Positions 32,730 to 40,897 of a DNA stretch of 48,133 bases are shown here, in pieces. Source of the stretch: UBA1381 sp964399965 (lineage in GTDB: Bacteria > Bacillota > Clostridia > UBA1381). The translations under genes and the position numbers were made by a program. The notes beneath the pieces are model-generated. The model saw only the letters and a list, made by a program, of their open reading frames with translations, had not been told where the DNA came from and did not search any database. How positions within the stretch are numbered: position 1 is the stretch's first letter; each line of letters opens with the position of its first letter. The DNA lies in the NCBI GenBank assembly GCA_964399965.1, contig CAYNRX010000015.1, positions 1 through 48,133 on the forward strand, given 5' to 3'.

Positions 32730-33974
32730 ATGGAGTTACAGGAAAAATGCGAAAGAGCAAAACAGGCTTCGTTTGCGCTGTCCTCAGTGGGGACAGACTT
32801 AAAAAACAAGGCTCTTCTGGCGATGGCTGACGGCCTTGTTGAATGCGCCGGGGAGATCCTCGCCGCCAACGCCCTTGATCTGGAAAACGGCGAAAAGAAG
32901 GGGACGCGCAAGGCGATGATGGACAGGCTGCGCCTTTCTGAGGAACGCATCGCCGGGATAGCCGAGGGAGTGCGCCAGGTGGCCTCTCTTCCCGATCCCA
33001 TCGGCGAGGTCATAAAAATGTGGAAGCGTCCCAACGGCCTTTCGATAGGTCAGAAAAGAGTGCCTATGGGCGTTATCGCCATCATCTACGAGGCGCGGCC
33101 GAACGTTACCGCCGATGCGGTATCGCTGTGCCTTAAGACCTCTAACGCCGTAATACTTCGCGGCGGCAGCGAGGCGATACATTCCAACACGGCGATCATG
33201 CGCGTAATGCAGCGTTACGCCTACGCGGCCGGCATCCCCGAGGGCAGCATGGATATCCTCGAGGACACCTCCCGGGAGACGGCGACAAAGCTGATGCAGA
33301 TGAACGGCTACATAGACCTTTTGATCCCGCGCGGCGGCAAAGGACTTATCCGTTCGGTAGTGGAGAATGCCACCGTGCCGGTGGTGGAGACTGCCGCCGG
33401 CAACTGCCACGTATACGTAGACCGCTGGGCGGACATGGAAATGGCCAAAAGCATCGTCCTCAACGCCAAGGTACAGCGTCCTTCCGTCTGCAACTCCGCC
33501 GAAACGCTGCTGATAGACGAGATGATAGCCCCCAAATTCGTGCCCATGATATTCGACGCTCTCAAGGAAAAGGGCGTAGAGCTGCGCGGCTGTGAGAAAT
33601 GCGCCGCCTACGACACCGGTATGAAAGCCGCCGATGAGGAGGATTGGTATACCGAATACAACGACTATATCATGGCCGTGAAAATAGTGAAGGATGTTGA
33701 CGAGGCGATAGAGCATATCAACAAGTACAACACCAAGCATTCAGAGGCTATAGTGACCGAAAACTACACCAACGCCCAGAAATTCCTCGATCTAGTGGAC
33801 GCAGCGGCCGTTTACGTAAACGCTTCCACAAGGTTTACTGACGGCTTCGAGTTCGGCTTCGGTGCGGAGATCGGCATAAGCACCCAAAAAATGCACGCCC
33901 GCGGCCCCATGGGGCTGGAAGCGCTGACCTCGATGAAATATATCGTCTACGGCAACGGACAGATACGCGAATAA
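32730..33974 (+). CDS. proA: Glutamate-5-semialdehyde dehydrogenase (gamma-glutamyl phosphate reductase)
   Basis: Reduces the ProB product to glutamate semialdehyde with NADPH. 414 residues of the aldehyde dehydrogenase superfamily. Motifs PMGVIAIIYEARPNVTADA (about 112-130) and LRGGSEAIHSN are present, and the catalytic Cys is in VQRPSVCNSAETLL (about 249-262). RBS AAGGAGGAGG. Forms a two-gene operon with proB, ended by a strong hairpin. Confidence 0.96.
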   Translation: MELQEKCERAKQASFALSSVGTDLKNKALLAMADGLVECAGEILAANALDLENGEKKGTRKAMMDRLRLSEERIAGIAEGVRQVASLPDPIGEVIKMWKRPNGLSIGQKRVPMGVIAIIYEARPNVTADAVSLCLKTSNAVILRGGSEAIHSNTAIMRVMQRYAYAAGIPEGSMDILEDTSRETATKLMQMNGYIDLLIPRGGKGLIRSVVENATVPVVETAAGNCHVYVDRWADMEMAKSIVLNAKVQRPSVCNSAETLLIDEMIAPKFVPMIFDALKEKGVELRGCEKCAAYDTGMKAADEEDWYTEYNDYIMAVKIVKDVDEAIEHINKYNTKHSEAIVTENYTNAQKFLDLVDAAAVYVNASTRFTDGFEFGFGAEIGISTQKMHARGPMGLEALTSMKYIVYGNGQIRE

Positions 33975-33980
33975 TATAAC

Positions 33981-34026
33981 AAAGCCGCCTGCATACCGGG
34001 GGATATCCCCTGATACAGGCGGCTTT
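33981..34026. terminator. Terminator between proA and asnB (convergent)
   Basis: AAAGCCGCCTG with CAGGCGGCTTT around an inner GGGGATATCCCC palindrome; usable from both sides. Confidence 0.85.
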
Positions 34027-34057
34027 GTCTTTCATAAAAGAGCCGAAAATACATGAC

Positions 34058-35908
34058 CTATACTATCTGCGGCCGGTAATCACGAAGCCAGAAATTCACC
34101 TGCAAAATATACCCCAAAAACTGCGGCCCGGCCATCAGCTGGCCGAAGAACGGCTTGCCGTAATCGAACGGCTGTGTACAGGCGTCCTCTATGCGCTTTT
34201 TATCCATTATCGAAAGCACCGGCGCATTGGGGTCGGCTATCGTATCCAGGAGCATTTGCCGCACGGCCTTTTCATAGGCCGGGTTATGCGTTTTCGGATA
34301 GGGGCTTTTTTTGCGGAAGAGCACATCGTCCGGCAGTATCCCCCGCATAGCCTCGCGCAGGATATTCTTTGACACATTGCCCCGGTTTTTCATCTCCCAG
34401 GGGATATTCCACACGTACTCCACCAGGCGGTGATCGCAAAACGGCACCCTGACCTCCAGCCCCGAAGCCATCGACATTCTGTCCTTGCGGTCTAAAAGAT
34501 TGGTCATGAACCAGTTGAGATTGAGCCATGATATCTCCCGGCGGCGCGCCTCCTCCGGGCTGTCGCTTGCAAGACGCGGCGTATTTTCAACGGATTCCTT
34601 ATACCTCATTTTGGAATACCCGTCAAGGTCAAGCGTTTTTTCAACCTCCGGCTTTAGCACGCTGTTTCTTATGCTCATATCGTAGCACCAGGGAAAGGCG
34701 TCCCTGGCAAAGGCCTTCGGATCGCGGAACCACGGATAGCCGCCGAATATCTCGTCAGAGCATTCGCCCGAGAGCACCACCGTATGGCGTTTTTTCACCT
34801 CGCGGCAAAAATACAAAAGCGAAGCGTCCACGTCCGCCATTCCCGGCAGATCCTTGGCCAGGAGAGCTTCCTCCAAAAGTGCGGTCAGCATCGCTGTCGG
34901 GCATTCGAGCCTTGTGTGATCTGTGCCAAATTCCGCCGCCATCCGCTCCGCCCACGGCTCATCGCCGTCCGGCTGGAAGGCGGTGGCATGAAAATACTTG
35001 CTGTTGTCCTCATAATCGAAGGAATACGTTGACAGCTGCCTGCCGTTTTTCTCCATCTCCATCGATGCCACGGCCGTTATCGCGCTCGAATCAAGCCCGC
35101 CCGAAAGGAACGTCGCCGTCGGCACATCGGACACCAGCTGCCTCCTGACCGCATCGCAGAACAAATACCGCGTCTTGGCGATAGTATCCGCATAGCTGTC
35201 GGTATGCTCCCGGCTCTCCAGCTGCCAGTACCGCTTTTTCTGCACTCCGCGCCGCGACACCACCGCCATTTCCGCCGGCTTTAGCTCCCGCAGACCCCAG
35301 AATACGCCTTCTCCAGCCGTCCTTGCCGGGCTTATGCCCAAAAGCTCCCGCAGCCCCGTTATATCGACCGCCGTCCGCACGCCGGGGCAGGCCAGTATCC
35401 CTTTTTGCTCAGAGGCGAAGATAAATCGGTCGCCGTCCTCGCTGTAAAACAGGGGCTTGACGCCGAAACGGTCGCGGCACAGCACGGCCTGCTGACGCAT
35501 CGAATCCCAAATGCACAGCCCGAATATCCCGTTTAAGCGAGTCACAAATCCCTCGCCGAAATGGATATACGCCATCAGCACGACCTCCGTATCGGAAGCA
35601 GTGGTAAAATCATATCCCCGTCTTATAAGCTCCCGCCGCAGCTCAGCCGTGTTGTACAGCTCGCCGTTGTAAACGATGACGAACTCATACCCCGACACTA
35701 TCCGGTGCATCGGCTGCTTGCCGCCTGCGGGATCTATGACCGCCAGCCTTGTGTGCGCAAGGGCGGCGTGCTCCCCCACCCATTCGCGGGCGTCATCAGG
35801 GCCGCGGCTATGCATCCTATCGCACATCCTCCGCACGTCCTCCCGGTGACGGGCCGGGTCGGCTGTGAATCGTTCCTTGAAATTTATATATCCGGCAATT
35901 CCGCACAT
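34058..35908 (-). CDS. asnB: Asparagine synthase (glutamine-hydrolysing)
   Basis: Converts aspartate, glutamine and ATP to asparagine. 616 residues. Cys2 in MCGIAGY is the N-terminal glutaminase nucleophile after Met removal; the glutaminase domain runs to about 215 (LAVIDPAGGKQPM, YNGELYN). The synthetase domain has the PP-loop pyrophosphatase motif FLSGGLDSSAITA (about 263-275) and GECSDEIFGGYPWF. RBS GGGGAGG 9 nt before ATG. It lies 68 bp downstream of the TSCPD gene; a TATAAT-like box in that gap suggests its own promoter. Confidence 0.95.
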   Translation of the reverse strand: MCGIAGYINFKERFTADPARHREDVRRMCDRMHSRGPDDAREWVGEHAALAHTRLAVIDPAGGKQPMHRIVSGYEFVIVYNGELYNTAELRRELIRRGYDFTTASDTEVVLMAYIHFGEGFVTRLNGIFGLCIWDSMRQQAVLCRDRFGVKPLFYSEDGDRFIFASEQKGILACPGVRTAVDITGLRELLGISPARTAGEGVFWGLRELKPAEMAVVSRRGVQKKRYWQLESREHTDSYADTIAKTRYLFCDAVRRQLVSDVPTATFLSGGLDSSAITAVASMEMEKNGRQLSTYSFDYEDNSKYFHATAFQPDGDEPWAERMAAEFGTDHTRLECPTAMLTALLEEALLAKDLPGMADVDASLLYFCREVKKRHTVVLSGECSDEIFGGYPWFRDPKAFARDAFPWCYDMSIRNSVLKPEVEKTLDLDGYSKMRYKESVENTPRLASDSPEEARRREISWLNLNWFMTNLLDRKDRMSMASGLEVRVPFCDHRLVEYVWNIPWEMKNRGNVSKNILREAMRGILPDDVLFRKKSPYPKTHNPAYEKAVRQMLLDTIADPNAPVLSIMDKKRIEDACTQPFDYGKPFFGQLMAGPQFLGYILQVNFWLRDYRPQIV

Positions 35909-35976
35909 TTTATCAGTCCTCCCCTATGATTTTGCTATTATTATATGACAGGGAAGGCGTTTTTGATACGGCGGCC

Positions 35977-36228
35977 TTAATTTTCCTTTATGCTCAGCTC
36001 TATCGCCGTTGCCAGCTGGTCGGGGCAGGAGGTGCCGCGTCCGGAGCAGTCGGTGCCCTTGAGCCTTCTTACGACCTCCTCGGCGCGCATCCCTTCCACG
36101 AGCTTGGCGATACCCTGGGTATTGCCGTTACAGCCGCGTGTAAAACGCACGTTGTGAACAACGCCGTTTTCAATATCGAAGTCTATCATCGTGGAGCAAG
36201 TCCCTCTCGTTCTGTATGTGTAGTGCAT
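35977..36228 (-). CDS. TSCPD-domain protein (TIGR03905-like)
   Basis: An 83-residue protein that ends in a C-S-G-R-G-T-S-C-P-D-Q-L motif, the TSCPD signature. It begins MHYTYRTRGTCSTMIDFDI and has four conserved cysteines (GTCST, RGCNGNTQG, TDCSG, TSCPD), suggesting metal binding. The domain also occurs at the C-terminus of class II ribonucleotide reductases, but this stand-alone form has no known reaction. RBS AAGGAGG. Sits 12 bp after the GNAT gene. Confidence 0.9.
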   Translation of the reverse strand: MHYTYRTRGTCSTMIDFDIENGVVHNVRFTRGCNGNTQGIAKLVEGMRAEEVVRRLKGTDCSGRGTSCPDQLATAIELSIKEN

Positions 36229-36240
36229 AAAATTTCCTCC

Positions 36241-36840
36241 TTAGAGCTCTTCTATAAAATGATTCGAATATTTATTCCAGTATTCCATATACACCCTGTC
36301 CTCATTGCCGTCAAGGTTCAGCTGGTACAGCCTGAACACCACCGGGAAATTTTTCGGCTGCCACTGCTCCTCGTAGGAATAGCAATACCTCATGCCGATC
36401 TTCCTCATGACTGCGCCGCTTGCCGGGTTATTCACATCGTGCGTTGCCGTTATATAGGGCACGCCGTCCTTTTTCAGCCGCTGTGCGACTGCCGATGCCG
36501 CTTCGGCCGTTATTCCCTGCCGCCACAGCCGGGGGATCAGCCCGTAGCCCATATCGCGGCTGGGGCTTGCCATATTCACCTGCACGTAGCCGACAGCCTT
36601 ATTATCGTCCTTCAAGCAGACGGCATATCTGTAACCGGTGCGGTTATTGCGGTAAAAATCGAGGAATTTGCTTTTAAGATACAGCTTTGCCTCTTCAATA
36701 TCCTTCAGCGGAAACATCGGCAGGAACCTATTGACCTCGGTATCGGAAAAGATAGCAAAAAACTCGTTTATATCCTCCCCGCAAAACCGCCTTAATATCA
36801 GCCGTTCTGTTTCCAGATACGGCGTATTTTCCTGTAACAT
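36241..36840 (-). CDS. GNAT-family N-acetyltransferase (RimJ-like)
   Basis: A 199-residue acetyltransferase. LETERLILRRFCGEDINEFF (about 10-29) is the N-terminal signature of the RimJ/RimL branch, and the acetyl-CoA loop region is RDMGYGLIPRLWRQGITAEA (about 95-114). The branch acetylates ribosomal proteins or small amines; the substrate is not predictable. Length slightly above usual. RBS GGAGGA; 11 bp after the serpin gene, so likely co-transcribed with it. Confidence 0.87.
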   Translation of the reverse strand: MLQENTPYLETERLILRRFCGEDINEFFAIFSDTEVNRFLPMFPLKDIEEAKLYLKSKFLDFYRNNRTGYRYAVCLKDDNKAVGYVQVNMASPSRDMGYGLIPRLWRQGITAEAASAVAQRLKKDGVPYITATHDVNNPASGAVMRKIGMRYCYSYEEQWQPKNFPVVFRLYQLNLDGNEDRVYMEYWNKYSNHFIEEL

Positions 36841-36851
36841 CGTGTCCTCCT

Positions 36852-38525
36852 CTATTCAACATAGGCATATTCGCCCATGAAAAGTATCTCGCCGTTCGTA
36901 TCGTCCTTTATCACGAAGGTAAAGGGCTTGTTATATTTTATCTCCACCGGCTCCGGCGGCAGGGATGAGCCGGCCATTCCCACAGCTGTCACCGCAGCCG
37001 CCTCTGTGCCCTCTTCATCTACGTCTATGTACGTTTTATGCAGCACGTCCGTTATATTCATCTTACCGCGGGAGAACATCGGCGAAAAATCAGCGCTCAT
37101 CCCGAACGCTTGCTCTATACCCATCTTTTTGAGCGTGTCGCCCAGCTCCGTCTCGTATTCCACGCGGAATTTGGGCATCGAAAACTCGACAAAGGTGTTT
37201 TCAAGCTCATCGTCAGACAGCAATATTTCCTCCGGGCTGTACTCCCCGTCAGCTGTTAAAAGATACATGCTGATAGGCATTCTTGCCGCATTCCCCGCAT
37301 CGAGGGCGTAGGGAAGTCTCGTCACGCGCACGCCGTCTATCTCCCCCGTCTGCATCCAGTCGGTCTTGTTCATGAAATCGACTGTCTGCTCAACGCCGTC
37401 CCTGTCGGTGAATATCCCCGGCGATGTATTGCCCGGGTTGAATTCGTTCTGCCAGCGGCCGCGGAAGTAGACCGCGTTTACCAGCATCGCCCAGAAATCG
37501 CTGTCCTCAGAAACTATCTCCCCGATACGGCCGCCGGTAGCCTCACTCACCCAGCCGTTTATCTCCCCCACGGTCGCGTCTGTCACCTCGCCGGTACGAG
37601 CGTCCATTATGCTGCGCATGTTTTCGCTGTAATCCTCCGAAAAGCGCATGTCTGTGCGGTCGGTGTTTATCCACAGCGAATTGGCGACATTGAGCTTTAA
37701 AAGCTCCGAGTAAGCGTAATTGTCAAGCATTATCCGCACCGTATCGTTATACTTCTCAAGCCCCGCTTCACCGGCGATATTCAAAGCATCGATGATTTCT
37801 GCGCGCGTATCACCCGCAGCCCCGTTTGCCGCCATCAAAAGCGACAGCTTGACCGAAAACGGGGAGAACGTGTAATTCCTGTCCTCAGGCATATAATAAT
37901 TCAGCTTGTCGGCAAACGTCATATAGGCCGTATCGTCATCTTTGGCGATATCGAAAAGGCGCACCATTGTCGCTATCGACTGTTCTGTCGTGTAGCTGCC
38001 CTGCGGGTCGAACGCGTTTTCCCCGACGCCCGTCATCACGCCGAGGTTGGCGGCTGTCTGCACGCTCTCTTCCGCCCAGGCGGAAATCTCGCCCGCGTCA
38101 GAAAAATCATAGTATACCTCGTGATGCGGTATCTCCAGATAAGCGGCAATGCGGCAGAGCATGGCAGCCGCTTCCTCGCGCGTTATCGTGCCATCGGGAT
38201 CAAACGTGCCGTCCCCGCGTCCCTCTACGACGCCGAGAGCGGCTATCGCCATAATACGCTCATCATCCGTGTCGGCAAAAACGTCCTCCACCTCGCCTGC
38301 GGGCAGCTTTCCGAGGACGTTTAGCATATCATAGGCGAAGATGCAGAATTCCTCCCTTGTCGTCTCCTGCCGCCAAGGATAGGCGCGGTCTTCGATAAGG
38401 CCTGCACGCCCGGCTTTTTCTACTTCCTCCTGCGCCCAGGGACTGGGGGCGGCTGAGACGGCAGAGGCGGATATTCCCGATACGGCTGTTACGGCAGTAA
38501 GCAATGCTGCGGTAAATTTTTTCAT
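36852..38525 (-). CDS. SLH-anchored serpin (secreted serine protease inhibitor)
   Basis: A 557-residue exported protein. Residues 1-25 are a Sec signal (MKKFTAALLTAVTAVSGISA), 26-~195 are three SLH-like repeats (VFADTDDERIMAIAALGVV, VVEGRGDGTFDPDGTITREE, FSDAGEISAWAEESVQTAAN, GVMTGVGENAFDPQGSYTTE) that would bind the cell-wall polymer, and ~200-557 is a serpin domain. The serpin block NYTFSPFSVKLSLLMAANGA and the C-terminal NKPFTFVI are diagnostic. The reactive-loop hinge EEGTEAAAVT (504-513) has the small residues required for loop insertion, so it is predicted inhibitory. Counting from Gly506 (P15), P1-P1' falls at Ser520-Ser521. Likely target: serine proteases with small P1 preference, such as elastase-type; this is inference. 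RBS GGGAGG. Confidence 0.93.
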   Translation of the reverse strand: MKKFTAALLTAVTAVSGISASAVSAAPSPWAQEEVEKAGRAGLIEDRAYPWRQETTREEFCIFAYDMLNVLGKLPAGEVEDVFADTDDERIMAIAALGVVEGRGDGTFDPDGTITREEAAAMLCRIAAYLEIPHHEVYYDFSDAGEISAWAEESVQTAANLGVMTGVGENAFDPQGSYTTEQSIATMVRLFDIAKDDDTAYMTFADKLNYYMPEDRNYTFSPFSVKLSLLMAANGAAGDTRAEIIDALNIAGEAGLEKYNDTVRIMLDNYAYSELLKLNVANSLWINTDRTDMRFSEDYSENMRSIMDARTGEVTDATVGEINGWVSEATGGRIGEIVSEDSDFWAMLVNAVYFRGRWQNEFNPGNTSPGIFTDRDGVEQTVDFMNKTDWMQTGEIDGVRVTRLPYALDAGNAARMPISMYLLTADGEYSPEEILLSDDELENTFVEFSMPKFRVEYETELGDTLKKMGIEQAFGMSADFSPMFSRGKMNITDVLHKTYIDVDEEGTEAAAVTAVGMAGSSLPPEPVEIKYNKPFTFVIKDDTNGEILFMGEYAYVE

Positions 38526-38560
38526 AGGTCATACCTCCCTTTTTCGTTAGCTGTTATCTT

Positions 38561-38589
38561 TCTATATATAACACTTTTCAGACGGGCAA
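38561..38589 (-). promoter_or_regulatory. Candidate promoter of the serpin gene
   Basis: Minus strand TTGCCC, 17 nt, TATAGA, 35 nt before the gene. Confidence 0.45.
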
Positions 38590-38681
38590 AAGGTTTCCCG
38601 GTTATCTGCCTTTATTATACGATATCCCGCCAAATAAATCAAGAGTGCCCCGAAAAAAATCCAAAACTGCGGGAATTTGTA

Positions 38682-38710
38682 TTGACTATTCGGGAAAATA
38701 AATGTATAAT
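38682..38710 (+). promoter_or_regulatory. Promoter of fsa
   Basis: TTGACT, 17 nt, TATAAT, 33 nt before the gene. Confidence 0.85.
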
Positions 38711-38743
38711 TATAATATAGATTTATTTTAGGAGGACAGACCA

Positions 38744-39391
38744 ATGAAATTATTCATCGATACCGCCAACGTGGATTATATCCGCGAAGCAAATGACATG
38801 GGCATAATCTGCGGAGTTACCACCAACCCTTCGCTTATCGCCAAGGAAGGCCGCGTATTTGAAGAGGTTGTAAAAGAGATCACAACCATCGTAGACGGCC
38901 CCATCAGCGCGGAGGTTATATCCCTTGAAGCCGACAAAATGGTTGAGGAGGCAAAGCCGCTGGCTGCTATCCACCCCAACATCGTTATCAAGATCCCCTT
39001 CTGCGCAGAAGGTCTTAAGGCTACCAAGAAATTGAAGGAGCTGGGTATCAAGACGAACGTTACCCTTATCTTCTCGGCGGCGCAGGCGCTGCTGGCAGCA
39101 AGGGCGGGCGCTTCCTATGTAAGCCCGTTCCTCGGCAGGCTCGACGACATCGGCTCCGACGGCATGATCCTCATCGAGGACATTGTGGAAATATTCCAGA
39201 TGCATGAGATCGAAACGGAGATAATCGCCGCTTCGATAAGAAATCCCATCCACGTTATCGAAGCTGCCAAGGCCGGCTGCGATATTGCTACCGTTCCCTA
39301 CAACGTGCTTATGGGAATGCTCAATCACCCCTTGACTACCTCCGGTATAGAGCGGTTTTTGAAGGACTGGGAGACGGTTCCCAAGAATTAA
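38744..39391 (+). CDS. fsa: Transaldolase / fructose-6-phosphate aldolase family protein
   Basis: A 215-residue class I aldolase of the short TalC/Fsa type. MKLFIDTANVDYIREAND and GVTTNPSLIAKEGR form the N-terminal barrel; the Schiff-base lysine is in VIKIPFCAEGLKA (about 82-94); SPFLGRLDDIG is the phosphate site. Short members of this family are either transaldolases or fructose-6-phosphate aldolases, which differ at few residues, so the exact activity is open. RBS AGGAGG. Monocistronic with promoter and terminator. Confidence 0.92.
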   Translation: MKLFIDTANVDYIREANDMGIICGVTTNPSLIAKEGRVFEEVVKEITTIVDGPISAEVISLEADKMVEEAKPLAAIHPNIVIKIPFCAEGLKATKKLKELGIKTNVTLIFSAAQALLAARAGASYVSPFLGRLDDIGSDGMILIEDIVEIFQMHEIETEIIAASIRNPIHVIEAAKAGCDIATVPYNVLMGMLNHPLTTSGIERFLKDWETVPKN

Positions 39392-39405
39392 ATCCATACA
39401 TAACC

Positions 39406-39438
39406 AAAGACGCCGCCTGTATGCGGCGTCTTTTTATG
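39406..39438. terminator. Terminator between fsa and the HxlR gene
   Basis: AAAGACGCCGC, loop CTGTAT, GCGGCGTCTTTTT; between convergent genes. Confidence 0.9.
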
Positions 39439-39445
39439 TTCTTTT

Positions 39446-39772
39446 TTACCCCTCTGCCAACTGCGCTTTATACCTCGTCCCCCATTCGATCATCGAATCA
39501 AGCACCGGCTTTAGGCTGCGGCCGGTATCGGTCAGCGTATATTCCACCCGAGGCGGCACCTCCGCGTAAACCTTGCGCGTCAGAAGCCCGCTCTCCTCCA
39601 TCGCCCTCAGGTTGGCGGTCAGTACCTTCTGCGAGATAGTGCCCAACGACCGTTTAAGCTCGCCGAACCGTTTGGTGCCCTCGAGAAGGTCGCGGATAAT
39701 AAGCACCTTCCAGCGGTCGGATATAAGCATCAGCGTCGTTTCCACCGGGCAAGCGGGAAGCTCCTTTTTCAT
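39446..39772 (-). CDS. HxlR-family winged-helix transcriptional regulator
   Basis: A 108-residue regulator from the ATG at 39772 (AAGGAG 8 nt upstream; an in-frame GTG three codons earlier is possible). The motif CPVETTLMLISDRWKVLIIR, then LKRSLGTISQKVLTANLRAM and PPRVEYTLTDTGRSL, is typical of HxlR proteins; Cys8 before the helix is a conserved position that in some relatives senses oxidants or aldehydes. It is divergent from the macrodomain gene, with both promoters in the shared 215 bp region, so it may regulate it; this is inference. Confidence 0.93.
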   Translation of the reverse strand: MKKELPACPVETTLMLISDRWKVLIIRDLLEGTKRFGELKRSLGTISQKVLTANLRAMEESGLLTRKVYAEVPPRVEYTLTDTGRSLKPVLDSMIEWGTRYKAQLAEG

Positions 39773-39796
39773 GCCCCTCACTCCTTTCCTACTATA

Positions 39797-39825
39797 AGTT
39801 TACTCCTTTCCCCCTGCTTTGTCAA
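39797..39825 (-). promoter_or_regulatory. Candidate promoter of the HxlR gene
   Basis: Minus strand TTGACA, 17 nt, TAAACT. Confidence 0.5.
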
Positions 39826-39864
39826 TAGTTTCTTCCGGTAACTATGCCACAAAAAAGTGCTTAC

Positions 39865-39893
39865 TTTACAAAATCGCTCCCAGGCGGTATGAT
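39865..39893 (+). promoter_or_regulatory. Promoter of the macrodomain gene
   Basis: TTTACA, 17 nt, TATGAT, about 95 nt before the gene. Confidence 0.6.
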
Positions 39894-39987
39894 ATACTAA
39901 AGAGAAACCATCAAGCTACATTGGTTTGTATGGGGAGCCGGAAGCAGGCTGCCCGAATATCAATACTTATCATATGAGGTGACCAAA

Positions 39988-40758
39988 ATGACACAGGACG
40001 AACGTCTTTTATATTTGCTCAAATATTTTATGCAGGAAACAGACCGTTACCGCCACTTGAAGATTCCGGAAGGGACGGAGGAAAAAAAGCAGCTGTTGCG
40101 GGCGCTGTTCAACGTGCGCGAGCCGCAAGAGGTGCCGGCTCCTGTTCTGCGCGTGCAGGACGAATATTTGCAGGAGGAGATATCGCATCACGGTATCACC
40201 AAAGCGTCAGAGCTGCCTTTTATCCGCGGGAGGATATGCCTTTGGCAGGGAGATATCACCACGCTTAACTGCGATGCGATAGTGAACGCCGCCAATTCCG
40301 CCCTCCTCGGCTGCTTTGTCCCCAATCACCATTGCATAGACAACGCCATACATACCTATGCCGGGGTGCAGCTGCGGCTGGAATGCAGCCGTATCATGCA
40401 AAAGCAGGGCCGCCCGGAGATCACGGGCAGCGCCAAGATCACCGGCGGCTACAACCTTCCCGCGGCGCACGTTATCCATACCGTGGGACCGATAGTCCGC
40501 GGCCGCCTTACGGATGAGGACTGCCGCCTTTTGGCCTCCTGCTACACCTCCTGCCTACAGGCAGCTGCCGGGCTTAAATCGGTCGCCTTCTGCTGCATTT
40601 CTACCGGGGAGTTCGGCTTCCCCCATGTCAGGGCGGCGGAAATCGCCGTGGAGACTGTCGAGGACTTTTTACACAGCAACGATACATCTATAGAAAGGGT
40701 GATATTCAATGTTTTCAAGGATGAGGACAGAGAGATATATGAAAAACTGCTCCGGTAA
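39988..40758 (+). CDS. Protein-ADP-ribose hydrolase (zinc macrodomain)
   Basis: A 256-residue macrodomain protein from the ATG at 39988 (AGGTGA 6-7 nt upstream). An N-terminal helical region (about 1-75) precedes the macrodomain: ADP-ribose loop NCDAIVNAANSALLGC (about 94-109) and CISTGEFGFPHVRAA. The insert GCFVPNHHCID puts Cys109, His114 (or His115) and Cys116 in the arrangement that binds zinc in the S. aureus/S. pyogenes Zn-macrodomain enzymes, which remove ADP-ribose placed on a lipoyl-carrier protein by a SirTM sirtuin. That sirtuin gene normally follows; here only a stump (40739-40795) is seen. Confidence 0.92.
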   Translation: MTQDERLLYLLKYFMQETDRYRHLKIPEGTEEKKQLLRALFNVREPQEVPAPVLRVQDEYLQEEISHHGITKASELPFIRGRICLWQGDITTLNCDAIVNAANSALLGCFVPNHHCIDNAIHTYAGVQLRLECSRIMQKQGRPEITGSAKITGGYNLPAAHVIHTVGPIVRGRLTDEDCRLLASCYTSCLQAAAGLKSVAFCCISTGEFGFPHVRAAEIAVETVEDFLHSNDTSIERVIFNVFKDEDREIYEKLLR

Positions 40759-40795
40759 AATCGAACGGCTCAGGCAGGAGCTGGCGGAGAGGTGA
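40739..40795 (+). pseudogene. Putative stump of a SirTM-type sirtuin gene
   Basis: An 18-codon frame whose ATG overlaps the macrodomain gene's last codons (as SirTM genes often do) and which reads MKNCSGKIERLRQELAER before a TGA. This resembles the N-terminal helix that precedes the NAD-binding GAGAGLS loop in class M sirtuins; the loop itself and all later motifs are missing. The sequence after it (40796-40845) has no sirtuin motif and runs into a terminator. I infer that the rest of the gene was deleted. The resemblance is short, so this is tentative. Confidence 0.4.
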
Positions 40796-40845
40796 TCGCG
40801 GCGCAATACCGGAAAAATCAAGAAATTTTGTGATTTTGGGAGTGC

Positions 40846-40885
40846 AAAAAAAGAGGGGCTGCGGGAATTTCTTCCCACAGCCCCT
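40846..40885 (-). terminator. Terminator of the anti-sigma factor gene
   Basis: AGGGGCTG-GGGAA paired with TTCCC-CAGCCCCT; T-tract on the minus strand. Confidence 0.88.
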
Positions 40886-40897
40886 TTAACTATCGTC

